From Nostoc sp. UHCC 0870 (GTDB taxonomy: Bacteria > Cyanobacteriota > Cyanobacteriia > Cyanobacteriales > Nostocaceae): a stretch of DNA of 64,000 bases. The position numbers and the translations under genes are program-made. The notes under the pieces were generated by a model. That model was not told the DNA's origin. It searched no databases and worked only from the letters and a program-made list of their open reading frames with translations. The stretch's first letter is position 1. Every line of letters begins with the position of its first letter. Shown in pieces: positions 9,410-17,783 of the stretch. The stretch covers positions 4,999,141 to 5,063,140 of the forward strand of contig NZ_CP091913.1 in the NCBI RefSeq assembly GCF_022063185.1, written 5' to 3'.

Positions 9410-10270
9410 CTATAAAGCTAATATTTTTTCTGCTTCTTGACACAATACATGATGATGCTGACTATTACTAGCGAGCAATCCACCCCACTGATTAATGTCG
9501 CCAGTATTGTATTTTAATGGATCACCATTGAAATGAGTAAAATTTCCCCCAGCTTCTGTTAAAATCAGTTCTGGTGCTGCCATATCCCAATCTTTGGGCG
9601 CAGACTTGCCAGAAAGGGAAATGTAAATGTCTGCTTGTTGTTCGAGAATGGCGGCTATTTTACAACCAACACTACCGACGGCTTTTTGATGGCGTAAAGG
9701 CAAGTTTTGCAGTAGATAATCTAAGCGTTGATTGCGGTGAGAGCGACTAACAACTAAAGTTAAATCTTCAATCGGCTTATTATTGTTACTAAATAGTAGT
9801 TGTAGGGGAACAGCATCGTTGCGGGTTTCTACAAATGTCCCGCCTCCTTTGGTAGCGTAGTACAGTTTTGCTTTTTCTGGTACTGCAACTACTGCTAAGA
9901 CTGGTCTATGTCCTTTAACTAAAGCGATGTGAACTGCATAATCCCCAGTCTTATCGATGAAATCACGCGTACCATCTAGAGGATCAATAATCCATACCCA
10001 ATCAGGTGCAGAGTATGTATCTGTATCTAGTCTGGATTTATAGGTTTCTTCGCTGATGTAAGCAAAATCTTCGTTACCCAAGGCTGCTTGTAGCTTTTGG
10101 AGAATGTATTGACTGACTACGACATCAGCGACGGTGACAGGTTCATTTTGTTTATACTGCACGTCCAGATTAGGGTCTGTAGCAGTGCCGTGATAGTAAG
10201 ATTGTAATATGTCTGCTGCGCCCCAACCGACGGCACGAGCGATCGCTAGTATTTCTTGTAAGTCTTTCAT
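9410..10270 (-). CDS. cysQ: 3'(2'),5'-bisphosphate nucleotidase (CysQ-type, inositol monophosphatase family)
   Basis: About 286 residues. The metal-binding motifs of the Li-sensitive phosphatase superfamily are visible: ISEE (residues ~85), WIIDPLDGTRDF (the DPxDGT core) and, near the end, DWDMAAPELI. These enzymes dephosphorylate PAP or PAPS in sulfur assimilation, or inositol phosphates. The CysQ assignment rests on general similarity. The start ATG at 10,270 follows the stop of the upstream kinase by a single base and has AGGAC upstream; a longer in-frame extension to 10,405 overlaps the kinase and is rejected. The tight spacing implies one transcript with the kinase. Confidence 0.8.
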   Translation of the reverse strand: MKDLQEILAIARAVGWGAADILQSYYHGTATDPNLDVQYKQNEPVTVADVVVSQYILQKLQAALGNEDFAYISEETYKSRLDTDTYSAPDWVWIIDPLDGTRDFIDKTGDYAVHIALVKGHRPVLAVVAVPEKAKLYYATKGGGTFVETRNDAVPLQLLFSNNNKPIEDLTLVVSRSHRNQRLDYLLQNLPLRHQKAVGSVGCKIAAILEQQADIYISLSGKSAPKDWDMAAPELILTEAGGNFTHFNGDPLKYNTGDINQWGGLLASNSQHHHVLCQEAEKILAL

Positions 10271-10271
10271 T

Positions 10272-11138
10272 TTACTGTGTCCTAAAATCCATCCAGCGAC
10301 GCGTACCAAAATATTTACAAGCTTCAGCCGCAATTTTAGCTGCTTGGTCGAGAGCATCAGTAAAACTGGCTTGTAAAATGTAGTGGCAAAAAGCACCGTG
10401 AACAATATCTCCAGCCCCTAGTGTATCAACTGCTGGTATAGAAGGTACAGCTATACTACCAAATTGACCATGACTTGAGTAGGTAATTGGTTGTTCTCCG
10501 TGGGTAATGGCGATGTGGGGAATACCGCAGGTGCGGAGATAAGCAAAAACTTCTGCTTGAGAGTGACAGTTGGGAGGGTAAAAGTTAGCCGAACAAACGG
10601 CGTAATCTACCAAGGGTAAGACTTGTTCAAATCCTGGTTTCCAACTACCACCATCAATAACTACAGGGATATGATGAGCCTTAGCCATTTTAGCGATCGC
10701 ATATCCCACCTGCATCTGATGTCCGTCAATCAGGACTATATCTATATTGTGTAAGATATCTGGTGGAATTGAGGTAATACTGGCTGGGTTTTTGACAGCA
10801 TTGATAGAAATGACCGCCCGTTCCCCGGTGGATTGGGTGACAATAATGGAGGATACAGGCGGTGCTGTATTGATGGTAGGGTCAAGATCAGCGATCGCTA
10901 CATTATATATAGTTAAATCTCCCCGAATTAACTCTGTCATGGGATGCGAACCCAACACACCCAAAACTGTAGCTTGATTTCCTAGATAACTAAAAGTGAC
11001 AGCCGCGTTGGTAGCTGGGCCGCCTGCTGCTACAGTGTAATCAGATGCAACTAACTTTTGATTATTTTGCGGGGCAGATTCAGCTAAGTAAATTAAATCT
11101 AAAGTGATTAAACCCACAAATAAAGCGTGATTAGTCAT
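10272..11138 (-). CDS. PfkB/ribokinase-family sugar kinase
   Basis: 288 residues. The C-terminal PfkB signature DTLGAGDIVHGAFCHY contains the catalytic Asp. A glycine-rich N-terminal motif AAGGPATNAAVTFSYLG fits substrate binding. The family phosphorylates sugars or nucleosides with ATP; the substrate here is not recognisable. ATG 11,138 has GGAGAA upstream. It is the first gene of a two-gene operon with the CysQ-type phosphatase, suggesting linked phosphoryl metabolism, though this is inference. Confidence 0.85.
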   Translation of the reverse strand: MTNHALFVGLITLDLIYLAESAPQNNQKLVASDYTVAAGGPATNAAVTFSYLGNQATVLGVLGSHPMTELIRGDLTIYNVAIADLDPTINTAPPVSSIIVTQSTGERAVISINAVKNPASITSIPPDILHNIDIVLIDGHQMQVGYAIAKMAKAHHIPVVIDGGSWKPGFEQVLPLVDYAVCSANFYPPNCHSQAEVFAYLRTCGIPHIAITHGEQPITYSSHGQFGSIAVPSIPAVDTLGAGDIVHGAFCHYILQASFTDALDQAAKIAAEACKYFGTRRWMDFRTQ

Positions 11139-11144
11139 TAGTTA

Positions 11145-11224
11145 TTCTCCCCAATCCCCATTACCCCTTATCCCCAGAGGGGGACCCGAGTTCCCCAGTC
11201 CCCAGTCCCCAGTCCCCAATCCCC
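11145..11224. repeat. CCCCAGT/CCCCAAT repeats between divergent genes
   Basis: Tandem C-rich heptads with an inner TTATCCCCAGAGGGGGA inverted segment, filling the whole 90-bp gap between the divergent kinase and rsmI. Any promoter for either gene must lie within or beside it. Confidence 0.75.
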
Positions 11225-11228
11225 ATTA

Positions 11229-12086
11229 ATGCAAACCGATCCCAAACCAGGAACACTATATATAGTTGGCACACCCATTGGTAACTTAGAAGATATTACC
11301 TTGCGAGCGGTGCGGATTTTGCAGAATGTGGATTTGATTGCCGCAGAGGATACGCGCCACACGGGGAAATTACTACAACATTTACAAGTTAAAACACCCC
11401 AAACAAGTTACCACGAGCATAATAGTAGTAGTCGCATCCCAGAATTAATAGAGCATTTGCAGGGTGGAAAAGCGATCGCTTTAGTTAGTGATGCGGGTAT
11501 GCCAGGAATTTCTGATCCGGGGTATGAATTGGTGAAGGCTTGCATTGAAGCAAAGATTCCCGTAGTTCCCATTCCTGGCGCGAGTGCAGCGATTACGGCG
11601 TTGAGTGCGGCGGGACTACCAACAGATAAGTTTGTGTTTGAGGGGTTTTTACCTGCGAAAAGTCAGCAACGACGAGAACATTTAGAGACTTTACAGACAG
11701 AATCTCGCACTATAATTTTCTACGAATCGCCCCACCGTTTACGAGATACTTTACAAGACTTAGCAGATATTTGGGGAAGCGATCGCCAAATTGTGATGGC
11801 GCGGGAGTTAACTAAATTGTATGAGGAATTTTGGCGGGGAAGTATTGGCGATGCGATCGCCCACTATCAACAAAAAGAACCCCAAGGTGAATATACTCTA
11901 GTATTAGCAGGGAATCCCCCCAGTCAACCCCTACTCACAGAAGCACAACTCAAAGCCGAACTAGAACAATTAATGCGTCAAGGTATATCGCGATCGCAAG
12001 CTAGCCGACAATTAAATAAATATACTGCCCTTAACCGTCGTCAAGTTTATCAAATTGCTCTGGCGATTGATCTCAATCCTGAATAA
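11229..12086 (+). CDS. rsmI: 16S rRNA (cytidine-1402-2'-O)-methyltransferase
   Basis: 285 residues. The N-terminal motif GTLYIVGTPIGNLEDITLRA and the following AAEDTRHTGKLLQHL are characteristic of RsmI. LVSDAGMPGISDPGYELV and PIPGASA form the tetrapyrrole-methylase-type SAM site. It 2'-O-methylates C1402 in the decoding centre of 16S rRNA. The start ATG lies 4 nt after a CCCCAAT repeat run and has no clear Shine-Dalgarno; a start just downstream is not available without losing the GTLYIVG strand. Confidence 0.93.
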   Translation: MQTDPKPGTLYIVGTPIGNLEDITLRAVRILQNVDLIAAEDTRHTGKLLQHLQVKTPQTSYHEHNSSSRIPELIEHLQGGKAIALVSDAGMPGISDPGYELVKACIEAKIPVVPIPGASAAITALSAAGLPTDKFVFEGFLPAKSQQRREHLETLQTESRTIIFYESPHRLRDTLQDLADIWGSDRQIVMARELTKLYEEFWRGSIGDAIAHYQQKEPQGEYTLVLAGNPPSQPLLTEAQLKAELEQLMRQGISRSQASRQLNKYTALNRRQVYQIALAIDLNPE

Positions 12087-12198
12087 AAAACCTTAACTAA
12101 AAGGGAGTTGATAATTCTTTCATTACCAATACCCAGTCCCCAGTCCCCAGTCCCCATCTTTGCTAGGCTAAACTTATAGGAGTAAGAGATTTACTGCC

Positions 12199-12888
12199 AT
12201 GTCTGTAGCCAAAGATTTAACAACCCCAGAATATGTTATCTTTCCTCCAGGCGATTTATACAGTGATGAGCCAGAGTTGGAAAGTTATCTACATTTACAG
12301 CAACTAATCCTGTTATTAAACACCTTAGAATGGTGGTGGCAAGACCGCAATGATTTTTTTGCTGCTGGTAATCTGACTATTTTTTACAGTCCGAAACAGC
12401 TTAAATCTGAACACTTCCGAGGGCCGGATTTCTTCGTGGTGTTAGGAACAGAACGCAAACCCCGTAAAAGTTGGGTTGTCTGGGAAGAAGAAGGTAAGTA
12501 TCCCAACGTGATTGTAGAACTACTATCAGATTCTACTTCGTCTACTGACAGAGGCTTAAAAAAACAAATCTATCAAGATATATTCCGCACGCCGGAATAC
12601 TTTTGGTTCGACCCCAATAATTTAGAATTTGCTGGGTTTATTTTAATGGGTGGTAAATATGAGCCAATAGCACCCAATCCCCAAGGTAGGCTATGGAGTC
12701 AGCAATTAGAGTTATATTTAGGGGTTGAACAGCAGAATTTACGTTTTTACACTGCTGATGGGGAAATCGTACTCACACCAGAAGAAGTTGCAAGGTTGGA
12801 GATGCAGCGCGCTGAACAAGAAAAACAACGCAGCGATCGCTTAGAGGCGAAGCTGCGTGAATTAGGTATAGATCCAAATACTATTTAA
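12199..12888 (+). CDS. Uma2 family (DUF820) restriction-endonuclease-fold protein
   Basis: 229 residues. The pattern ...FRGPDFFVVLG ... WVVWEEEGKYPNVIVELLSDST ... KKQIYQDI.RTPEYFWFDP is typical of the Uma2/DUF820 proteins that are highly expanded in cyanobacteria. The PD-(D/E)XK-like residues are the Asp of GPD, the Glu of VELLS and a following Lys. A charged coiled C-terminus (RLEMQRAEQEKQRSDRLEAKLRELG) follows. The biological role of the family is poorly known. Confidence 0.85.
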   Translation: MSVAKDLTTPEYVIFPPGDLYSDEPELESYLHLQQLILLLNTLEWWWQDRNDFFAAGNLTIFYSPKQLKSEHFRGPDFFVVLGTERKPRKSWVVWEEEGKYPNVIVELLSDSTSSTDRGLKKQIYQDIFRTPEYFWFDPNNLEFAGFILMGGKYEPIAPNPQGRLWSQQLELYLGVEQQNLRFYTADGEIVLTPEEVARLEMQRAEQEKQRSDRLEAKLRELGIDPNTI

Positions 12889-12902
12889 TACTCAAGAGAT
12901 GC

Positions 12903-13103
12903 TTACTGTTCTTCGGGAAATACCCATTTTGGAGGTTCTGTCATTTTTCGCCTGAGACGTTCTTCCGCAATTGCTAGCATTTGGTCTAACGAAGTCTCAG
13001 CGATAAATTTTGACGCAGCCTCTCTATACTCAATGTTTGGGCATTTCTCCCCTAAAACACAACCGTTAACGCAGGCTTGAGCGCAGTTAATTTTCTGCTC
13101 CAC
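12903..13103 (-). CDS. Small conserved-looking Cys-rich protein
   Basis: About 66 residues from GTG 13,103, which has AGAGAGGA 7 nt upstream; a TTG two codons earlier is too close to that site. The N-terminus has four cysteines spaced C-x3-C-x3-C-x5-C-P, followed by a helical acidic/basic region and the tail PPKWVFPEEQ. The Cys spacing could bind a metal or Fe-S cluster, but no known family is recognised. It converges on the Uma2 gene with a 14-bp gap. Confidence 0.6.
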   Translation of the reverse strand: MEQKINCAQACVNGCVLGEKCPNIEYREAASKFIAETSLDQMLAIAEERLRRKMTEPPKWVFPEEQ

Positions 13104-13420
13104 TGTCAATTCCTCTCTGATTTGAAAATAAGGATCGGGGACGAATCAATTTAAAATTCAACAACTTGTGGGGACTGGGGACTGGAGACACTTCTCTGCG
13201 AGACGCTCCGCGAACGACAAGTGATACAGTGAGCCTGTCGAACTGCTCAGTGCATCGCTGGGGACTGGGGACTGGGGAGTAGTTAAAAGGGATTTTTATT
13301 TCCTTTGTTTGTTATTTCTACTTTCCAGGTAAATTTTACCGTGCTATTTGAGATCAAATTAGTCTAAATATTTACGATTTTAAAAAAAGTCAGGAAGCCC
13401 AAAAGTCAATGCCCAATGCC
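13104..13420. other. Intergenic region with GGGGACT repeats
   Basis: Contains GGGGACT repeats at about 13,169-13,186 and 13,258-13,281, separated by a GC-rich segment with GCGAGACGCTCCGCG and CTGTCGAACTGCTCAG-type dispersed repeat pieces. The remainder is AT-rich. No gene is seen. Confidence 0.6.
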
Positions 13421-13526
13421 TATAGCGTTTCTTGATCACATGAGGTATATCATAGCCCCCTCCTTGCTTGCGGGGAGGGGGTTGGGGGTGGGGTTCTTGT
13501 ACCTAGCTAAAGCGATAACCGCTATA
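13421..13526. mobile_element. MITE-like family B, copy 2 (most complete)
   Basis: Starts TATAGCGTTTCTTG and ends AAGCGATAACCGCTATA, so TATAGCG and CGCTATA form terminal inverted repeats around the shared core (GGTATATCATAG, C/G-run hairpin, GGGTTCTTGTAC). It lies about 56 bp before mnmE and may carry or displace its promoter. Confidence 0.72.
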
Positions 13527-13582
13527 ATGCCCAATCCCTGCTACGCTCATATATATGCAATTTCTTGCTCAAAAGGTCGCTC

Positions 13583-14974
13583 ATGTCGGAATTGTTGGCT
13601 ATAACTGGAACTATCGCCGCGATCGCTACTGCTGTTGTCCCCCAACAGGGTAGTGTGGGTATTGTGCGGGTGTCTGGTTTCCACGCCATAGCCATTGCTC
13701 AAACTCTGTTTTATGCTCCTGGAAAGCAGGTTTGGGAAAGTCACCGCATTCTCTACGGTTATATTCGCCATCCCCAAACGCAACAGATGGTAGATGAAGC
13801 TTTGTTACTAATCATGAAAGCACCCCGTTCTTACACCCGTGAAGATGTGGTGGAATTTCATTGTCATGGCGGGATTATGGCAGTGCAGCAGGTATTGCAG
13901 TTGTGTTTGGAAAATGGTGCAAGGCTCGCACAACCTGGAGAATTTACCCTCCGCGCCTTTTTGAATGGGCGATTAGATTTAACTCAAGCCGAAAGTATTG
14001 CTGATTTGGTGGGAGCTAAATCACCCCAAGCTGCTCAAACTGCTTTAGCTGGGTTACAGGGAAAATTAGCCCATCCCATCCGTCAGTTACGCGCTAACTG
14101 TTTGGATATTTTGGCAGAAATTGAGGCTCGGATTGATTTTGAGGAAGACCTACCCCCGTTGGATCATAAACAAATAATATCAGATATTGATGGCATTGCC
14201 ACAGAAATCACCAAATTATTGGCAACTAAAGATAAAGGTGAACTGCTGCGTACAGGGTTAAAAGTAGCAATCGTTGGTCGTCCGAATGTGGGCAAATCTA
14301 GCTTGTTGAATGCTTGGAGTCAGAGCGATCGCGCCATTGTCACTGACTTACCCGGTACAACCCGCGACGTGGTGGAATCTCAGATAGTAGTGGGGGGAAT
14401 TCCGGTGCAGGTGCTAGATACAGCAGGCATTCGGGACACAGTAGACCAAGTAGAGAAGATAGGGGTAGAGCGATCGCGTCGTGCTGCCAACACAGCAGAT
14501 TTAGTCTTATTCACCATCGATGCTGCCACAGGTTGGACAGATGGCGATAGACAAATCTACGAACAAGTACAACACCGTCCGTTGATTCTCGTGATTAATA
14601 AAATCGACTTAGTAGAAAAGCAACTCATTCATACTTTAGCATATCCCCAGCATATTAATCACATTGTCCACACAGCAGCAGCCCAAAATCAGGGGATTGA
14701 TTCCCTAGAAACAGCAATTTTAGAGATAGTTCATACAGGTAAAATTCAAGCTGCTGATATGGATTTAGCCATTAACCAAAGACAAGCTGCTGCACTCACA
14801 CAAGCTAAAATTGCTTTAACACAAGTACAGGTAACAATTTCCGAAAAATTACCTTTAGATTTTTGGACAATTGATTTAAGAGGTGCAATTCAAGCACTAG
14901 GAGAAATAACAGGAGAAGATGTAACTGAATCTGTACTTGATAGGATTTTCAGTAAATTTTGCATTGGTAAATAA
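13583..14974 (+). CDS. mnmE: tRNA modification GTPase MnmE
   Basis: 463 residues. It has an N-terminal formyl-THF-binding domain (TIAAIATAVVPQQGSVGIVRVSG), a helical domain, and an inserted G domain with P-loop GRPNVGKSS, G2/G3 DLPGTTRD and DTAGIRD, and NKID. It ends with the signature FCIGK, whose Cys is required in MnmE. With MnmG it makes the 5-substituted wobble uridine in tRNA. ATG 13,583 has AAAAGG upstream; an in-frame TTG at 13,565 is rejected. A short-chain dehydrogenase gene starts 16 bp after the stop. Confidence 0.95.
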   Translation: MSELLAITGTIAAIATAVVPQQGSVGIVRVSGFHAIAIAQTLFYAPGKQVWESHRILYGYIRHPQTQQMVDEALLLIMKAPRSYTREDVVEFHCHGGIMAVQQVLQLCLENGARLAQPGEFTLRAFLNGRLDLTQAESIADLVGAKSPQAAQTALAGLQGKLAHPIRQLRANCLDILAEIEARIDFEEDLPPLDHKQIISDIDGIATEITKLLATKDKGELLRTGLKVAIVGRPNVGKSSLLNAWSQSDRAIVTDLPGTTRDVVESQIVVGGIPVQVLDTAGIRDTVDQVEKIGVERSRRAANTADLVLFTIDAATGWTDGDRQIYEQVQHRPLILVINKIDLVEKQLIHTLAYPQHINHIVHTAAAQNQGIDSLETAILEIVHTGKIQAADMDLAINQRQAAALTQAKIALTQVQVTISEKLPLDFWTIDLRGAIQALGEITGEDVTESVLDRIFSKFCIGK

Positions 14975-14990
14975 TATAACTAAAATATAT

Positions 14991-15761
14991 ATGTCTTTTA
15001 TTGATGAACTTAATCATACCAACGTCTTAATCATAGGAGCAAGCCAAGGAATTGGGTTAGGCTTTATAAAAAAATTGCTCCAAGATGGCAGAATCAACAA
15101 AATTTATGCCACTTATCGCCAACCAGAATCAGCCTCTGAATTAATAGATTTATCTGAACAATATTCTAGCCGTCTAACTTGTTTGATATTAGATATTACC
15201 GATGAGTTACAAATTGCTGAATCTATAAAACAAATACGCACTCAAATAGATAAATTACATTTAGTAATTAACTGTGTAGGATTGCTACATGAAGGTGATT
15301 TGCAACCTGAAAAAAGTTTAAGACAAATTAATGCAGACAACTTATTACGTTACTTCCAAGTAAACAGTGTAGGTGCTGTACTATTGGCTAAACATCTTTT
15401 ACCATTGTTTCGCCATAATGAGTCTGCTGTCTTTGCTACCATATCAGCTAAATTAGCCAGTATAGGTGATAACCAACTTGGTGGATGGTATGGCTATCGC
15501 GCCTCTAAAACAGCACTTAATATGTTTATGAAAAATGTGGCGATTGAGTATAGTAGAAGTTGTCCTCACACGATAGTTGTAACTTTACATCCTGGTACAA
15601 CTGATACACAACTTTCTCGTCCGTTTCAAAAAAATGTAGTTCCCGATAAATTATTCTCAGTTGAACGCACTGTTACCCAATTACTAGCTGTCATTGAACA
15701 ACTACAAAAAGGTGATAGCGGACAATTTTTCTCTTGGGATGGAAGTAGATTACCTTGGTAG
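14991..15761 (+). CDS. Short-chain dehydrogenase/reductase (CsgA-like SDR)
   Basis: 256 residues. The nucleotide-binding motif is VLIIGASQGIGLGFIKKLL near residues 12-30, the NNAG-equivalent is NCVG, and the active site has Ser in ATISAK and YGYRASK (Tyr-x3-Lys). The overall pattern resembles SDRs of the C-factor/CsgA type. Substrate unknown. It follows mnmE closely on the same strand and may be cotranscribed, and it converges on the small double-glycine peptide gene with only 8 bp between stops. Confidence 0.8.
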   Translation: MSFIDELNHTNVLIIGASQGIGLGFIKKLLQDGRINKIYATYRQPESASELIDLSEQYSSRLTCLILDITDELQIAESIKQIRTQIDKLHLVINCVGLLHEGDLQPEKSLRQINADNLLRYFQVNSVGAVLLAKHLLPLFRHNESAVFATISAKLASIGDNQLGGWYGYRASKTALNMFMKNVAIEYSRSCPHTIVVTLHPGTTDTQLSRPFQKNVVPDKLFSVERTVTQLLAVIEQLQKGDSGQFFSWDGSRLPW

Positions 15762-15769
15762 TGTCTCAA

Positions 15770-16048
15770 TTACTTAGAGTTTTTCAAGATACAAGCAAAA
15801 GTGAATCTTCCAGTAAACTCATCAAAATAGGAGCTACATTGACCAAATTTGTTACTGAAACTTTGATTTGGTGATGCTTTTCCCAATTCAACGCGGATTT
15901 TAGCACCAGCATTATCAATACTAATATTAGTGGGATTATTGTCCGTGTCCTTGGGGGTAGAAATTTTAACACCACCAATTATATTAGCTTCTTCTTCTAA
16001 AGTTAGTTCAGCCAATAATTGTCCATTAGACATAATTTGATGTGACAT
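15770..16048 (-). CDS. Small peptide with double-glycine-type leader (bacteriocin/RiPP-like precursor candidate)
   Basis: 92 residues. Residues ~7-26 read as a leader: SNGQLLAELTLEEEANIIGG, a hydrophobic/acidic helix ending in Gly25-Gly26, as in substrates of C39-peptidase ABC exporters. The remaining 66 residues are polar, Asn/Asp/Thr-rich, with two Cys 15 positions apart (GQCSSY ... FACIL). ATG 16,048 has AAGAGG about 8 nt upstream. No exporter, peptidase or modifying enzyme lies within the neighbouring genes, so export would need a distant transporter. A secreted signalling or bacteriocin-like role is inference. Confidence 0.6.
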   Translation of the reverse strand: MSHQIMSNGQLLAELTLEEEANIIGGVKISTPKDTDNNPTNISIDNAGAKIRVELGKASPNQSFSNKFGQCSSYFDEFTGRFTFACILKNSK

Positions 16049-16309
16049 AATTATTTACCTCTTAAAAATATCTTAATGATTTGAATATAAACATTGTTTG
16101 TTAGTAATTCATAAATCTCAAGAGAGAAATTAAATTCAGTCTTTTGATACTTGCTATATTCATATTTTTTATACTAAATTCAATGCCGATTTTTGTAGAG
16201 TGGGCAATAATTTAGTTATAAGATGTGATGCGTAAAACCCCCGACTTTATTTTGAATTTTGAATTAATTCATCCAGGGGTTGTACACATCACCAAATTCA
16301 TCTTTTCCC

Positions 16310-17599
16310 TTAAGGATATAGACCCCTATCATTTAAGGCTTGAGCAACTCTACCCACTCCCAGAGTATAAGCTGCTAACCTTAGAGGAACTTGCCGCACT
16401 TTGGACTGTTGAATCACATGATGATATGCTTGCACCATTAAGTGTTCCATTTCCCGATTGACACGTGCTTCATCCCAAAATACGTAAGAAAGACCTTGCA
16501 CCCATTCCAAGTAACTTACTACCACACCACCAGCATTGGCTAGGATATCTGGTAGGACAGTTACACCCTGCGCCTCTAGAAATTGGTTGGCTTCCAAAGT
16601 TATTGGCCCGTTAGCAGCTTCTGCAATGATTTGCGCTTTCACTTGATGGACATTTTCTGCTGTAATCTGGTTTTCTAAGGCGGCGGGAATTAACACATCA
16701 CAGGGTAAAGTTAGCAACTCTGCATTACTAATAGGTGTTACTTGTGGGAAACCTATTACACTTTTACGATTTTCGGCAGCATAAGCTTTTAATGCGGGAA
16801 TATCAAGACCATGAGATGAATAAACCCCACCCGTAGCAGTGGAAACAGCAATAATTTTTGCTCCAGCTTGGTAGAGTAATTCAGCTGCTGCGCCTCCCAC
16901 ATTCCCAAAACCTTGGATAACTACTCGCATTCCCTCTAGAGATTTGCCTATATCTGCTAATGCTTCCCGGACGATAATCATTACACCGCGTCCGGTAGCC
17001 ATTTCTCGCCCTAGTGAACCGCCGATAGATAAAGGCTTACCAGTGACAACTCCGGGTACAGAATGACCCACATTCACTGAATATGTGTCCATCATCCAAG
17101 CCATTTCACGGGCGGAAGTTCCCATGTCTGGGGCGGGTATGTCTACTGAGGGGCCAATATCTTTAATTAACTCGCTGGTATAGCGGCGAGTAATCCGCTC
17201 TAATTCGCCCACGCTATAATTTTGCGGATCGATCGCAATACCTCCCTTTGCACCACCATAGGGAATACCCAACAGCGCACATTTCCACGTCATCAGCATA
17301 GCTAAAGCCGACACTTCCCGCAGTGTGACAGCCGGATGGTATCTAGTTCCGCCTTTGTAGGGGCCTAACACATCAGAATGTTGTACCCGATGTCCTGCTA
17401 AGACGCGGATATTACCATTATCTAGCTTTACGGGAATGGAAACTGTCACTACCTTGCGTGGGTGACTAAGAATTTCTAGTACACCTTGATCTAACCTTAA
17501 TTCTTTCCCGGCTGCTTCTAAATAACTACAAGCTTGGTCAAATGGACAAATATGTGCTGGAGTAGCAGCTTCTAAAGGAATGATAGGGGTTGAAACCAT
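16310..17599 (-). CDS. gdhA: Glutamate dehydrogenase (Glu/Leu/Phe/Val family)
   Basis: 429 residues. Substrate motif GPYKGGTRYHP and catalytic region MTWKCALLGIPYGGAKGGI are present, with the dinucleotide site VIQGFGNVGG in the C-terminal Rossmann domain. It interconverts glutamate and 2-oxoglutarate plus ammonium; coenzyme choice is not readable. ATG 17,599 is taken because AGGAGA lies 7 nt upstream; the in-frame extension to 17,641 is rejected. A palindromic TGTA-N8-TACA site lies about 86 bp before the start codon, matching the NtcA nitrogen-control box. Confidence 0.92.
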   Translation of the reverse strand: MVSTPIIPLEAATPAHICPFDQACSYLEAAGKELRLDQGVLEILSHPRKVVTVSIPVKLDNGNIRVLAGHRVQHSDVLGPYKGGTRYHPAVTLREVSALAMLMTWKCALLGIPYGGAKGGIAIDPQNYSVGELERITRRYTSELIKDIGPSVDIPAPDMGTSAREMAWMMDTYSVNVGHSVPGVVTGKPLSIGGSLGREMATGRGVMIIVREALADIGKSLEGMRVVIQGFGNVGGAAAELLYQAGAKIIAVSTATGGVYSSHGLDIPALKAYAAENRKSVIGFPQVTPISNAELLTLPCDVLIPAALENQITAENVHQVKAQIIAEAANGPITLEANQFLEAQGVTVLPDILANAGGVVVSYLEWVQGLSYVFWDEARVNREMEHLMVQAYHHVIQQSKVRQVPLRLAAYTLGVGRVAQALNDRGLYP

Positions 17600-17684
17600 A
17601 AGATTTTCTCCTAATCGCGGTTTTTGGCGAACCGGATACATATATGCCTAGCTTATCCCGCGTTTTCAAGAAACATGAGAATTT

Positions 17685-17700
17685 TGTAGTTATTGTTACA
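17685..17700. promoter_or_regulatory. Candidate NtcA box upstream of gdhA
   Basis: TGTAGTTATTGTTACA fits GTA-N8-TAC with the flanking T and A preferred by cyanobacterial NtcA. On the gdhA strand the best -10-like hexamer (TAAGCT) lies about 30 nt downstream rather than the usual 20-24, so activation from this site is uncertain. The site is symmetric and could also act as a repressor site. Confidence 0.45.
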
Positions 17701-17783
17701 ATTTTATTTTAATTTTAGAAAACCACAGATTAAAGGCAAAAATAATTATTGACTTTAACCTATGGTTATAAACACTTAGGGGA

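Noticed and set aside
10271..10405. 45-residue N-terminal extension of the CysQ-type phosphatase
   Set aside because: It overlaps the kinase coding region by 134 bp; MKDLQEILAIARAVG at 10,270 is a normal family start with a ribosome site.
14937..14990. Start of the SDR gene inside mnmE
   Set aside because: ATG 14,991 gives the normal SDR N-terminus; the earlier one would overlap the end of mnmE by 38 bp.
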